DNA of 64,000 nt from Lachnoclostridium sp. An196 (lineage in GTDB: Bacteria; Bacillota; Clostridia; Lachnospirales; Lachnospiraceae). Each line of letters begins with the position of its first letter. Within the stretch, counting starts at the first letter, position 1. Where the stretch lies: the NCBI RefSeq assembly GCF_002160135.1, contig NZ_NFJZ01000001.1, forward strand, positions 124,001 to 188,000, in the 5' to 3' direction. The notes beneath the pieces were generated by a model. It was given only the letters and a program-made list of their open reading frames with translations, did not search any database and was not told the DNA's origin. This document shows positions 44,939-52,040 of this stretch, one piece after another. The translations under genes and the position numbers were made by a program.

Positions 44939-45835
44939 ATGGGACAGACAAAAAGGCTGTTTTTCATCTATAATCCCTGTTCCGGAAGAGGGCTGATCCG
45001 AACAAAGCTCTTCGGAATTCTGCAGGTGTTTTCGGACGCGGGATATGAGATGACGGTGCATCCTACGCGCGCGTGCAGAGACGCGGTGGAACAGATCCGC
45101 GGGCTGCCGGACGGATATGACCTGGTAGTCTGCAGCGGCGGGGACGGTACATTGGACGAGGTGGTTCAGGGAATGATGCAGAGGGAGAAAAAGATTCCTG
45201 TCGGCTATATTCCCGCGGGAACAGTCAATGATTTTGCCCGCAGCCTGAGGATCCCCAGAAACATGGAGAGCGCGGCCAGGATCGCTGTGGAAGGGCAGAA
45301 CTATCCGGTGGATATCGGGACTTTCAACAGCGAGTATTTTGTCTATATTGCGGCGTTCGGTGTCTTTACGGATGTATCCTATTCGACTTCGCAGGATATG
45401 AAAAACGTCCTCGGGCATATGGCTTATCTGCTGGAAGGGGTAAAGCGGCTGACTAACATCCCTTCTTACCATATTCGGCTGAAAAGTCAGGAAGTCACTG
45501 AGGAGGGAGATTTTATCTTCGGTATGGTGACTAATTCCCGATCTGTGGGCGGTTTCAAAAATATTATAGGCAGGAGAGTGCATTTTGACGACGGTGTATT
45601 TGAGGTGACTTTTATCCGCAGGCCGCAGAATGCGGCAGAGCTGCAGGAGATTCTGGGGGCGATTCTTTTAAAAGAAATGAATCTGAAATACATGTGCTCG
45701 TTCCGCACAGCCTGTCTGGAAGTGACGGCCGAGGAACCGGTGCCCTGGACGCTGGACGGAGAATACGGAGGCGACTGGCAGGAAGCAGTTATACAGAATC
45801 ATCAAAAAGCTCTGGAAATTCGCGTGAATCCTTGA
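44939..45835 (+). CDS. Diacylglycerol/lipid kinase (YegS/DagK family)
   Basis: 298 residues. Cytoplasmic lipid kinase fold with FIYNPCSGRG and nucleotide loop CSGGDGTLDEVVQG; later PAGTVNDFARSL is typical. Probably phosphorylates diacylglycerol or a related lipid with ATP, recycling it into phospholipid synthesis. ATG 44939 is preferred to GTG 44930 because GACGAGGTG lies upstream. Last gene of the run that begins at 37223. Confidence 0.88.
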   Translation: MGQTKRLFFIYNPCSGRGLIRTKLFGILQVFSDAGYEMTVHPTRACRDAVEQIRGLPDGYDLVVCSGGDGTLDEVVQGMMQREKKIPVGYIPAGTVNDFARSLRIPRNMESAARIAVEGQNYPVDIGTFNSEYFVYIAAFGVFTDVSYSTSQDMKNVLGHMAYLLEGVKRLTNIPSYHIRLKSQEVTEEGDFIFGMVTNSRSVGGFKNIIGRRVHFDDGVFEVTFIRRPQNAAELQEILGAILLKEMNLKYMCSFRTACLEVTAEEPVPWTLDGEYGGDWQEAVIQNHQKALEIRVNP

Positions 45836-45861
45836 AAAAATCACGAAAATTTTTAAAATGC

Positions 45862-45890
45862 TTGCATTTTTTGCAATGATCGTGTATTTT
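45862..45890 (+). promoter_or_regulatory. Promoter of glnN
   Basis: TTGCAT (45862-45867), 17-bp spacer, TATTTT (45885-45890). Weak -10, which would suit a regulated promoter. A start near 45898 leaves about 90 nt of leader. Confidence 0.5.
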
Positions 45891-45922
45891 ATATACATCA
45901 ATTTCATATTTATATTAGCGAA

Positions 45923-45967
45923 GAACGAAGGCGTTCCACTGACAGGTGGAGCGCCTTCTTATTTTTC
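45923..45967 (+). promoter_or_regulatory. Attenuator-like leader of glnN with alternative hairpins
   Basis: Terminator-type hairpin: arms 45927-45939 and 45946-45958 (13 bp, one G-U), loop TGACAG, then TTATTTTT, ending 20 bp before the ribosome site. A competing small hairpin GAACG-AAGG-CGTTC (45923-45936) uses the same left-arm bases. The two cannot form together, the layout of a terminator/antiterminator switch. Nitrogen genes of Clostridia are often controlled by ANTAR-type antitermination, but the hexaloop rule is not clearly met here. Confidence 0.55.
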
Positions 45968-45988
45968 GGGGAAAGGATGGAATGGTTT

Positions 45989-48073
45989 ATGAGTGTAAAC
46001 GTAGCAGAAGTATTCGGACAAGACGTGTTTAATGAAGCGGTCATGAAAGAACGCCTTCCGGAGGTTACCTACAAGCAGATGCTGAAGCTGATGGAGGACG
46101 GCGGCGAGATCACGCTGGAACTGGCAGACATTGTGGCGAAAGCAATGAAAGAGTGGGCCATCGAAAAAGGAGCAACCCATTATACCCATATTTTTCAGCC
46201 GTATATTGTGAGCATCGGCGCGGAGAAGCATGATTCTTTCGCGGATATCCCTCAGGGGGGCAAGATCGAGAACAGCTTTTCGGGAAAAGATCTGATGATG
46301 GGCGAGCCGGACGCCTCCTCTTTCCCGTCCGGAGGACTTCGGGCCACCTGCAGCGCCAGAGGCTATACCGCGTGGGATGTGGGATCGCCGGCTTATGTGA
46401 AGGACGGTATCCTCTGTATCCCGACCGCATTCTGTTCTTATACCGGTGATTCTCTGGACACCAAGACTCCTCTGCTGAAATCCGTGGATGCGGTGAGTAA
46501 GGCGGGGGTCCGCTTCGTAAAGATGTTCGGCAACGACAAGGCGAAAAAAGTAAGATCCTACGTGGGTCCCGAGCAGGAATACTTTATTGTCAGCCGTGAA
46601 AAGTACCTGGAGAGACCGGACCTGATCTATGCGGGACGCACCCTGTTCGGCGCTCCTGCTCCGAAAGGTCAGGAGATGGAAGACCAGTATTTCGGGCCGC
46701 TGAAAACCAATGTGGCAGACTTTATGGCGGATGTGGATGAGCAGCTCTGGAAATTGGGCATCACGGTGAAAACACAGCATAACGAGGTGGCGCCGGCCCA
46801 GCATGAGATCGCCCCGATTTTTGCCCCGTCCGACGCGGCTCTGGACAGCAACTATCTGGTGATGGATGTGCTGAAGAGTACAGCGACCAAGCACGGCCTC
46901 GCATGCCTGCTTAATGAGAAGCCGTTCGCGGGCGTCAACGGTTCCGGAAAACATAACAACTGGTCTCTGGGAACGGATGACGGCGTGAACCTGTTCAAGC
47001 CGGGCAAAGAACCAAATAAGAACCTGCAGTTCCTGTGCGTGCTGGCCTGCCTGATGGAAGCGGTGAAGAAACATTCCCTGCTGCTGCGCGCGGCGGCGTC
47101 CAATGCCGGCAACGACCATCGTCTGGGAGCCAACGAGGCTCCGCCCGCAATCATTTCGATCTATATGGGCGACCAGGTAGGAGAAATCGTGGACGCGATC
47201 GTGAACGGCGTGCCTTTCGATGAGCTGCCCTGCGCCAAAGTAGAGCCTCTGGATCTGGGTGTGAGCACGCTGCCGGTGATCCCGAAGGATCCTACAGACC
47301 GGAACCGTACGTCGCCGTTCGCGTTTACCGGAAACCGTTTTGAATTCCGCATGGTGGCTTCTTCCGTGTCCATCGGAGACGCCAACACCGTGATGAACTC
47401 CATGATGGCCGAAGCCTTCAACAAAGCCTGCGATGTGCTGGAAGGGGCGGAAGATTTTGAGAAAGCGGCGGTTGATTATATCTATAAGACTATGAAAGAG
47501 AACAAGGATATCGTCTTCAACGGCAACGGATATTCGGACGAATGGGTGGAAGAAGCCGCCAGAAGAGGACTTCCCAATGTAAAGAGCGTGGTAGATGCCA
47601 TTCCTGCATATGTGAGCGATTCTACAGTAGAAATGTTCGAAAAACTGGGCGTTATGACCAGAAGAGAACTGGAAGCCAGAAAAGAAATCAAGCTGGATGA
47701 GTATGCGGGCCTGATCAATATCGAAGCACGCACCATGGTTGATATGGCGGCAAAACTTTATATTCCGTCGGTCATCTCCTTCGTAAACCGCGTGGCGTCT
47801 TCCATGAGTACGGTTAAAAGCGCATGCCCGTCCGCGGACACTTCCGCGCAGGAAGCGATTCTGATGGAGTCCAGCGCCCTGCTGGCCGAGACTCAGAAAG
47901 CGATGGAAGATCTGAAGAAAATCACCGACGAAGCCGAGACCGCGAAAGATTACCATGAGAAAGTGCTTCCGGCTATGGCGAAACTAAGAACCCCGGTGGA
48001 TAAACTGGAAACCATCGTGGACAGAGAGTTCTGGCCGGTGCCGACCTACGGCGAGCTGATGTTTGAGGTTTAA
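45989..48073 (+). CDS. glnN: Glutamine synthetase type III (GlnN)
   Basis: 694 residues, the size of GSIII. Makes glutamine from glutamate, ammonia and ATP. Seen: Glu-rich catalytic segments GPEQEYFIV, NEVAPAQHEIAPIF, GVNGSGKHNNWSLGTD, RLGANEAPPAI. ATG 45989 (GGGGAAAGGATGG) is preferred over ATG 45977. Probably regulated by the attenuator-like leader just upstream. Main ammonia-assimilation enzyme expected in this group. Confidence 0.95.
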   Translation: MSVNVAEVFGQDVFNEAVMKERLPEVTYKQMLKLMEDGGEITLELADIVAKAMKEWAIEKGATHYTHIFQPYIVSIGAEKHDSFADIPQGGKIENSFSGKDLMMGEPDASSFPSGGLRATCSARGYTAWDVGSPAYVKDGILCIPTAFCSYTGDSLDTKTPLLKSVDAVSKAGVRFVKMFGNDKAKKVRSYVGPEQEYFIVSREKYLERPDLIYAGRTLFGAPAPKGQEMEDQYFGPLKTNVADFMADVDEQLWKLGITVKTQHNEVAPAQHEIAPIFAPSDAALDSNYLVMDVLKSTATKHGLACLLNEKPFAGVNGSGKHNNWSLGTDDGVNLFKPGKEPNKNLQFLCVLACLMEAVKKHSLLLRAAASNAGNDHRLGANEAPPAIISIYMGDQVGEIVDAIVNGVPFDELPCAKVEPLDLGVSTLPVIPKDPTDRNRTSPFAFTGNRFEFRMVASSVSIGDANTVMNSMMAEAFNKACDVLEGAEDFEKAAVDYIYKTMKENKDIVFNGNGYSDEWVEEAARRGLPNVKSVVDAIPAYVSDSTVEMFEKLGVMTRRELEARKEIKLDEYAGLINIEARTMVDMAAKLYIPSVISFVNRVASSMSTVKSACPSADTSAQEAILMESSALLAETQKAMEDLKKITDEAETAKDYHEKVLPAMAKLRTPVDKLETIVDREFWPVPTYGELMFEV

Positions 48074-48105
48074 TCGCAGCCGTATATTATGGAACCGGAC
48101 CTCTC

Positions 48106-48134
48106 TTGCACTTATTGCCCTGATTTGCTATACT
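48106..48134 (+). promoter_or_regulatory. rpiB promoter
   Basis: TTGCAC (48106-48111), 17-bp spacer, TATACT (48129-48134), 38 bp before the ATG. Confidence 0.75.
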
Positions 48135-48171
48135 GTAACAAACGAACGGTGAATTTTCGGAGGGTAATGAC

Positions 48172-48630
48172 ATGAAAGTTGGTTTTGGCTGCGATCATAC
48201 AGCGATCGAACTGAAAAAGGAACTGATGGAGTATATGGAGTCCAAAGGATATGAGTGCGTGGACTACGGCGCGTATGACGCTGCGAAACGAGTGGATTAT
48301 CCGGATCAGGGGCTGAAAGTGGCGGAGGCGATCAAAGCCGGAGAAGTGGAAAAAGGTGTGCTTCTCTGCGGGACAGGAATCGGCATTTCCCTGGCGGCCA
48401 ATAAAGTGCCGGGAATCCGTGCGGCCGTGTGCAGCGAGCCTTATTCAGCCATGATGACGGCGAAGCACAACGCATCCCAGATTATTGCCATGGGAGCGCG
48501 CGTAGTGGGCAATGAACTCGCGAAGATGATTCTGGACGCTTTCTTCAATACTGAGTTCGAGGGAGGCCGGCACGCGGAGCGTGTGCAGAAGATCTGCGAC
48601 ATCGAAGCGAAATACAGCAGGACAGAATAA
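48172..48630 (+). CDS. rpiB: Ribose-5-phosphate isomerase B
   Basis: 152 residues. Interconverts ribulose-5-phosphate and ribose-5-phosphate. N-terminal GFGCDHTAIELK, active Cys in VLLCGTGIGISLAANK, His in AKHNASQIIAMGARV. GGAGGGTAATGAC precedes the start. Galactose-6-phosphate isomerase relatives have a similar fold, but a single gene with this Cys points to RpiB. Confidence 0.93.
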   Translation: MKVGFGCDHTAIELKKELMEYMESKGYECVDYGAYDAAKRVDYPDQGLKVAEAIKAGEVEKGVLLCGTGIGISLAANKVPGIRAAVCSEPYSAMMTAKHNASQIIAMGARVVGNELAKMILDAFFNTEFEGGRHAERVQKICDIEAKYSRTE

Positions 48631-48636
48631 AGATCT

Positions 48637-48670
48637 TAACAGTCCAGGACGGCGTGCCGCCCTGGACTGT
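48637..48670. repeat. Palindrome copy 2 of the TTAACAGTYCAGGACGGCG type
   Basis: ACAGTCCAGG (48639-48648), inner GGC-GT-GCC, CCTGGACTGT (48661-48670). Left arm matches the palindrome at 37158. It follows the rpiB stop by 8 bp and may act as its terminator, although the T tract is poor (TTGTTGG). Confidence 0.6.
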
Positions 48671-48695
48671 TGTTGGTAAATCACTGAAAAGTCAG

Positions 48696-48793
48696 CATGC
48701 CGGGGCATTTGCCCCGGCATGTGGTTCCTTTGATAATTCAAAGGCGGTTATATGATTAGAAAGGGAGGATGCCGGGTGCTGCCCACCCGGCAT
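48696..48793. repeat. Two further GC-rich perfect hairpins
   Basis: CATGCCGGGGC (48696-48706) with GCCCCGGCATG (48711-48721), loop ATTT. ATGCCGGGTG (48769-48778) with CACCCGGCAT (48784-48793). They share the word ATGCCGGG. No T tract follows either closely on the plus strand. From 48631 to 49401 there is no convincing protein gene; the sequence between the hairpins and 48990 is AT-rich and plain. Confidence 0.6.
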
Positions 48794-48989
48794 TATTATG
48801 AAAAAGTTTATTGAAATATAACTGATTGGCTTCTTGATGATATTATTATATGAAAGAGATTTGAAGGAATTTTGTGCAGTCGGTGAACCTTTTTTAAAAG
48901 ATACATGAACAAATTATGAACGCCGAAAAGTGAAAAATATAAAGGAAATAAAGAAAAAACCGAATATTTTACGGAATCCTGGAAAAGAG

Positions 48990-49017
48990 TTGACAATGAT
49001 CCCGGAATGAGTATAAT
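48990..49017 (+). promoter_or_regulatory. Consensus sigma-A promoter in the rpiB-nanE gap
   Basis: TTGACA (48990-48995), 16-bp spacer, TATAAT (49012-49017). Both boxes perfect. It lies about 385 bp before nanE, which has a separate promoter. Confidence 0.75.
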
Positions 49018-49023
49018 TACCTA

Positions 49024-49226
49024 CATCAGAGAGAGCGATCAAAGAAGATGGCACCCACCGATAGGGTAGCTGTCTTTTTTATTGATATGGTTTCTCTGCT
49101 GATAGTTTTTCTCTATCCCCTTAGTAGTTACATATATTTCTGCCAAGAGCCCCAGGATGTCCGACCTGGGGCTCTTGGCATACTGCTCCTGATGGAACAT
49201 AAAATGTTCTGTCAGGAGTTTTTTTA
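49024..49226 (+). ncRNA. Candidate structured RNA of about 200 nt
   Basis: From the promoter at 48990 to the terminator ending near 49226. Three stems: (1) 49042-49080, about 16 bp around ACCGATA with T-rich right arm, itself flanked by a longer-range pairing of CATCAG and ATCAA with TTGAT and CTGATAG; (2) a perfect 16-bp hairpin, 49141-49156 with 49165-49180; (3) terminator CTCCTGA..TCAGGAG (49186-49218) plus seven T. A 61-codon ORF (49048-49233) overlaps, with a hydrophobic N-terminal stretch after MAPTDRVAVFF, but has a poor ribosome site. It could be a small RNA, a leader, or a type I toxin-like locus. Family not recognised. Confidence 0.45.
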
Positions 49227-49300
49227 TTTGTAAAAATGTAACAGCTCGGAATGCTGGTTCTTCCTGCTGCCTCTGACCGGTTTCGTAAAATTCATCAAAA

Positions 49301-49320
49301 AAATGAAAATAGTTTCATTT
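49301..49320. promoter_or_regulatory. Operator 1, TGAAA-N4-TTTCA palindrome
   Basis: AAATGAAA-ATAG-TTTCATTT, perfect 8-bp arms, upstream of the nanE -35 box. The TGAAA-N4-TTTCA layout is common for RpiR-family regulators, and an RpiR gene lies next to nanE. Confidence 0.65.
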
Positions 49321-49332
49321 CAATTAGTTATA

Positions 49333-49361
49333 TTGACAAAAATACTTTCGCGTGTTATAAC
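49333..49361 (+). promoter_or_regulatory. nanE promoter
   Basis: TTGACA (49333-49338), 17-bp spacer, TATAAC (49356-49361), between the two operator palindromes. Confidence 0.8.
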
Positions 49362-49363
49362 AA

Positions 49364-49383
49364 TATTGAAAATAATTTCAATA
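49364..49383. promoter_or_regulatory. Operator 2, TGAAA-N4-TTTCA palindrome
   Basis: TATTGAAA-ATAA-TTTCAATA, perfect 8-bp arms, starting 2 bp after the nanE -10 box, so binding would block transcription. Spaced 63 bp (six helical turns) from operator 1, suitable for cooperative binding. Confidence 0.7.
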
Positions 49384-49401
49384 ATAAAAAGGAGGTTGAA
49401 A

Positions 49402-50082
49402 ATGCTCGATAAAGTAAAAGGCGGTTTGATCGTATCCTGTCAGGCTTTGCCGGAGGAACCTTTACATTCGTCCTTCATTATGGGAAGGATGGCGCTGGCG
49501 GCAGATCAGGGGGGCGCAGTCGGTATCCGCGCCAATACAGCTTCAGATATTCACGAGATCGAGAAGAATACGAAGCTGCCGATTATAGGGATTGTCAAGC
49601 GGGATTATGAAGGAACGCCCATCTACATTACGCCCACCATGAAAGAGATCGAAGAGCTGGCAGAAACGTCCTGCGCGATGATCGCCCTGGACGCGACTGA
49701 CCGGGTGCGTTTTCAGGGGCAGAAACTGGAAGAGTTTATAAAAGAAGCGAGAACTCTTGTGCCGGATAAACTTCTGATGGCGGACATTGCCACACTGGAT
49801 GAGGCGATAAGGGCAGAGCAGCTGGGATTTGACTGTGTTTCCACGACCTTGATGGGCTATACGGAACAGTCGCAGGGTCACAATATTGCGGATAATGATT
49901 TTGAACGTCTGAAAGAAATCCTGAAGGCCGTACAGATTCCGGTGATTGCCGAAGGGCATGTAGATACTCCTGCAAAAGCAAGACGCTGTATAGAAATAGG
50001 CGCGCATGCTGTGGTCAGCGGAGGAGCGATCACACGTCCCCAGCTGATTACGAAAGCATTCGTAGAGGCTATGCGCGGTTGA
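49402..50082 (+). CDS. nanE: N-acetylmannosamine-6-phosphate 2-epimerase
   Basis: 226 residues. Epimerises ManNAc-6-P to GlcNAc-6-P. TIM barrel with GGLIVSCQALPEEPLH, catalytic Lys in IGIVKRDYEG, Asp/Glu in MADIATLDEA, and PVIAEGHVDTP, plus phosphate loop AVVSGGAITRP. ATG 49402 (AAGGAGGTTGAAA) is preferred over an in-frame start at 49303, which lies before the promoter. Convergent with the RpiR gene, 8 bp apart. Confidence 0.93.
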   Translation: MLDKVKGGLIVSCQALPEEPLHSSFIMGRMALAADQGGAVGIRANTASDIHEIEKNTKLPIIGIVKRDYEGTPIYITPTMKEIEELAETSCAMIALDATDRVRFQGQKLEEFIKEARTLVPDKLLMADIATLDEAIRAEQLGFDCVSTTLMGYTEQSQGHNIADNDFERLKEILKAVQIPVIAEGHVDTPAKARRCIEIGAHAVVSGGAITRPQLITKAFVEAMRG

Positions 50083-50090
50083 CAGCCCGT

Positions 50091-50900
50091 TCAGGATTCC
50101 CGGTGGAAAAGGATCTGAAGAGCGTGATCGCGGTTTTCGCGGCAGGTGTCGTTTTCCAGCAAACGGTATGAGACAGCGTCTATTAAAAACATCAAAGGCA
50201 TCTGAGAGTTTATAAAGAGCCGGTCGCCGGTCTGGTGGATGTCTCCGGCGTAGAGGACAGAATCAGCGATCTGTGTCAGCTCTGTCTGATTCCGCTGTGT
50301 CAGAAGGCCGATCTGGGCGCCCACGGATTTAGCGATGCGGCAGGCGCTGACGACTTCCGGAGTTTCGCCGGAATTGGAAACCGCGATGACCAGATCTTTT
50401 GGAGAGAAGAGACTGCTCTGTACTCTCATCAGAAAAGTGTCTGTCATAGCGCTGGATGTGAACCCCATCTGTACCAGGCGCATATTGAATTCGCTGGCCG
50501 TAAGGCCGGAACTGCCGAGACCGAAGATGACGATCTTATTGGCCTGGTGAATGCGGGATACGAAGGTATCCAGGTCTTCCGGGTTTACGAGTTCGCTGGC
50601 GGAGGACAAAACACGGTTATAATAGTCCGCAATCTTCTGCAGCACTTGTCCCGGAACTTTGCGGGGAGCTGACTCGGCGGACAGAAGAGTTTGAAACTCA
50701 ATAAAATTGCGATACCCCAGTTTCTGACAAAAACGGGTCAGGGTGGAATTGGACGTTCCGGTGGACATGGCCAGCTCCCGGCTGCTTGCCAGACGTGCCT
50801 GCTCGGGATGTTCGACAATATATGCGGCAATTTTGCGTTCGCTTTTACTCAGGTGGTGGCCGTACACCTGAATCCGGTTTTGAAAGCTGAGATGATCCAT
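50091..50900 (-). CDS. MurR/RpiR family transcriptional regulator
   Basis: 269 residues. N-terminal HTH_6 domain (SSRELAMSTGTSNSTLTRFCQ) and C-terminal SIS sugar-phosphate domain (IFGLGSSGLTASEF, AVSNSGETPEVV). Probably senses an amino-sugar phosphate and controls the flanking nanE and PTS genes through the palindromes at 49301 and 49364 (inference). Divergent from the Gfo/Idh gene with a 100-bp AT-rich gap. GGAGGCGCCC precedes its start. Confidence 0.9.
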   Translation of the reverse strand: MDHLSFQNRIQVYGHHLSKSERKIAAYIVEHPEQARLASSRELAMSTGTSNSTLTRFCQKLGYRNFIEFQTLLSAESAPRKVPGQVLQKIADYYNRVLSSASELVNPEDLDTFVSRIHQANKIVIFGLGSSGLTASEFNMRLVQMGFTSSAMTDTFLMRVQSSLFSPKDLVIAVSNSGETPEVVSACRIAKSVGAQIGLLTQRNQTELTQIADSVLYAGDIHQTGDRLFINSQMPLMFLIDAVSYRLLENDTCRENRDHALQILFHRES

Positions 50901-51002
50901 GGGCGCCTCCGTACAAATGTAGATTCTTTAACAATCATAGTATATGACAATTAAATTTGCAACTAAAAAACATAATTAAAAATAAAGAAAGGATGTTGAA
51001 AC

Positions 51003-52004
51003 ATGAGTGAACAGATCAAAGTAGGCGTCATTGGATTCGGACAGATGGGACAGGTACATGCGGGAATTTACAATAAACTTCCCGGCGTAAAGCTGACAGC
51101 GGTGTGCGAATATAATGACGAACGCCGTGCGCAGGCGGCGGAACAGTACGGGTGTAAGGTTTATAAGGATTATAAGGATCTTTTGACTGACCCGGAGATC
51201 GAAGCGGTTTCTATCGTACTGCCGGACAATATGCACAGAGAGGCTGTGGAGATCGCAGTAGCAAACAAAAAGCATATTCTGCTGGAAAAACCTCTGGCGA
51301 AGGAGCTGGCTGACGGAGAAGCAATGTATGAGATTCTGAAAGACTATGACAAAGTATTTTCCGTAGGTTTCCTGCTGCGTTTCGACCCGCGTTTTAACCT
51401 GATCAAACAGTCTCTGGACGCGGGGGAACTGGGGGACATTATCCATATGTACTGCCGCCGCAACAGCCCGATCGTGGGACCGCGCCGGTATATCGGGGCA
51501 TCCGACCTTTCCATGCATGTAATGATCCATGATATCGACTACGTGAACTGGTTTATGGGATGTAAGCCGGTAAAGGTATTCGCCAAGGCTCGCAGCGTAC
51601 TGCTCAAAGAATACGACATGGATGATGTGATCTACGCATTGGTTACCTACGAAAACGGCGCGGTAGCCTGCCTGGAGGCATGCTGGGTACTTCCGGAGAA
51701 TTCCCCGACGATCATCGACGACAAAGTGGAACTGGTAGGCACCAAAGGAGTAGTCTATGTGGACGCCTGCGATAACGGCGTGCGGTTTGTAACAGGCGAC
51801 AGGGTGCAGTATCCGGATTCCCGCCACTGGTACAATGTAAACGGCGCTCCTTCAGGCGATCTCTCGGAAGAGATTATGGCGTTTATCGGGAATATCGTAA
51901 ACGGAACGAAATCGATCATCACGCCGGAGGACGCCCTGAATTCGCTCAAAGTGGTGGACGCTATCGAAAGATCCATCGCGGAAGGCTGTGAAGTGGAACT
52001 GTAA
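51003..52004 (+). CDS. Gfo/Idh/MocA family oxidoreductase
   Basis: 333 residues. N-terminal Rossmann fold with VGVIGFGQMGQVHAG, the family EKP motif in LLEKPLAKEL, and a C-terminal alpha/beta substrate domain with HDIDYVNWFMG. NAD(P)-dependent oxidation, reduction or epimerisation of a sugar or its derivative. First gene of a five-gene plus-strand run with PTS IICB, HAD, IIA and ROK genes. A link to sialic-acid-type substrates is possible since relatives oxidise such sugars, but no lyase is present. Confidence 0.88.
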   Translation: MSEQIKVGVIGFGQMGQVHAGIYNKLPGVKLTAVCEYNDERRAQAAEQYGCKVYKDYKDLLTDPEIEAVSIVLPDNMHREAVEIAVANKKHILLEKPLAKELADGEAMYEILKDYDKVFSVGFLLRFDPRFNLIKQSLDAGELGDIIHMYCRRNSPIVGPRRYIGASDLSMHVMIHDIDYVNWFMGCKPVKVFAKARSVLLKEYDMDDVIYALVTYENGAVACLEACWVLPENSPTIIDDKVELVGTKGVVYVDACDNGVRFVTGDRVQYPDSRHWYNVNGAPSGDLSEEIMAFIGNIVNGTKSIITPEDALNSLKVVDAIERSIAEGCEVEL

Positions 52005-52040
52005 AGATGTTCATAAAATAAAAAGCAGGGAGGGTAAAGA

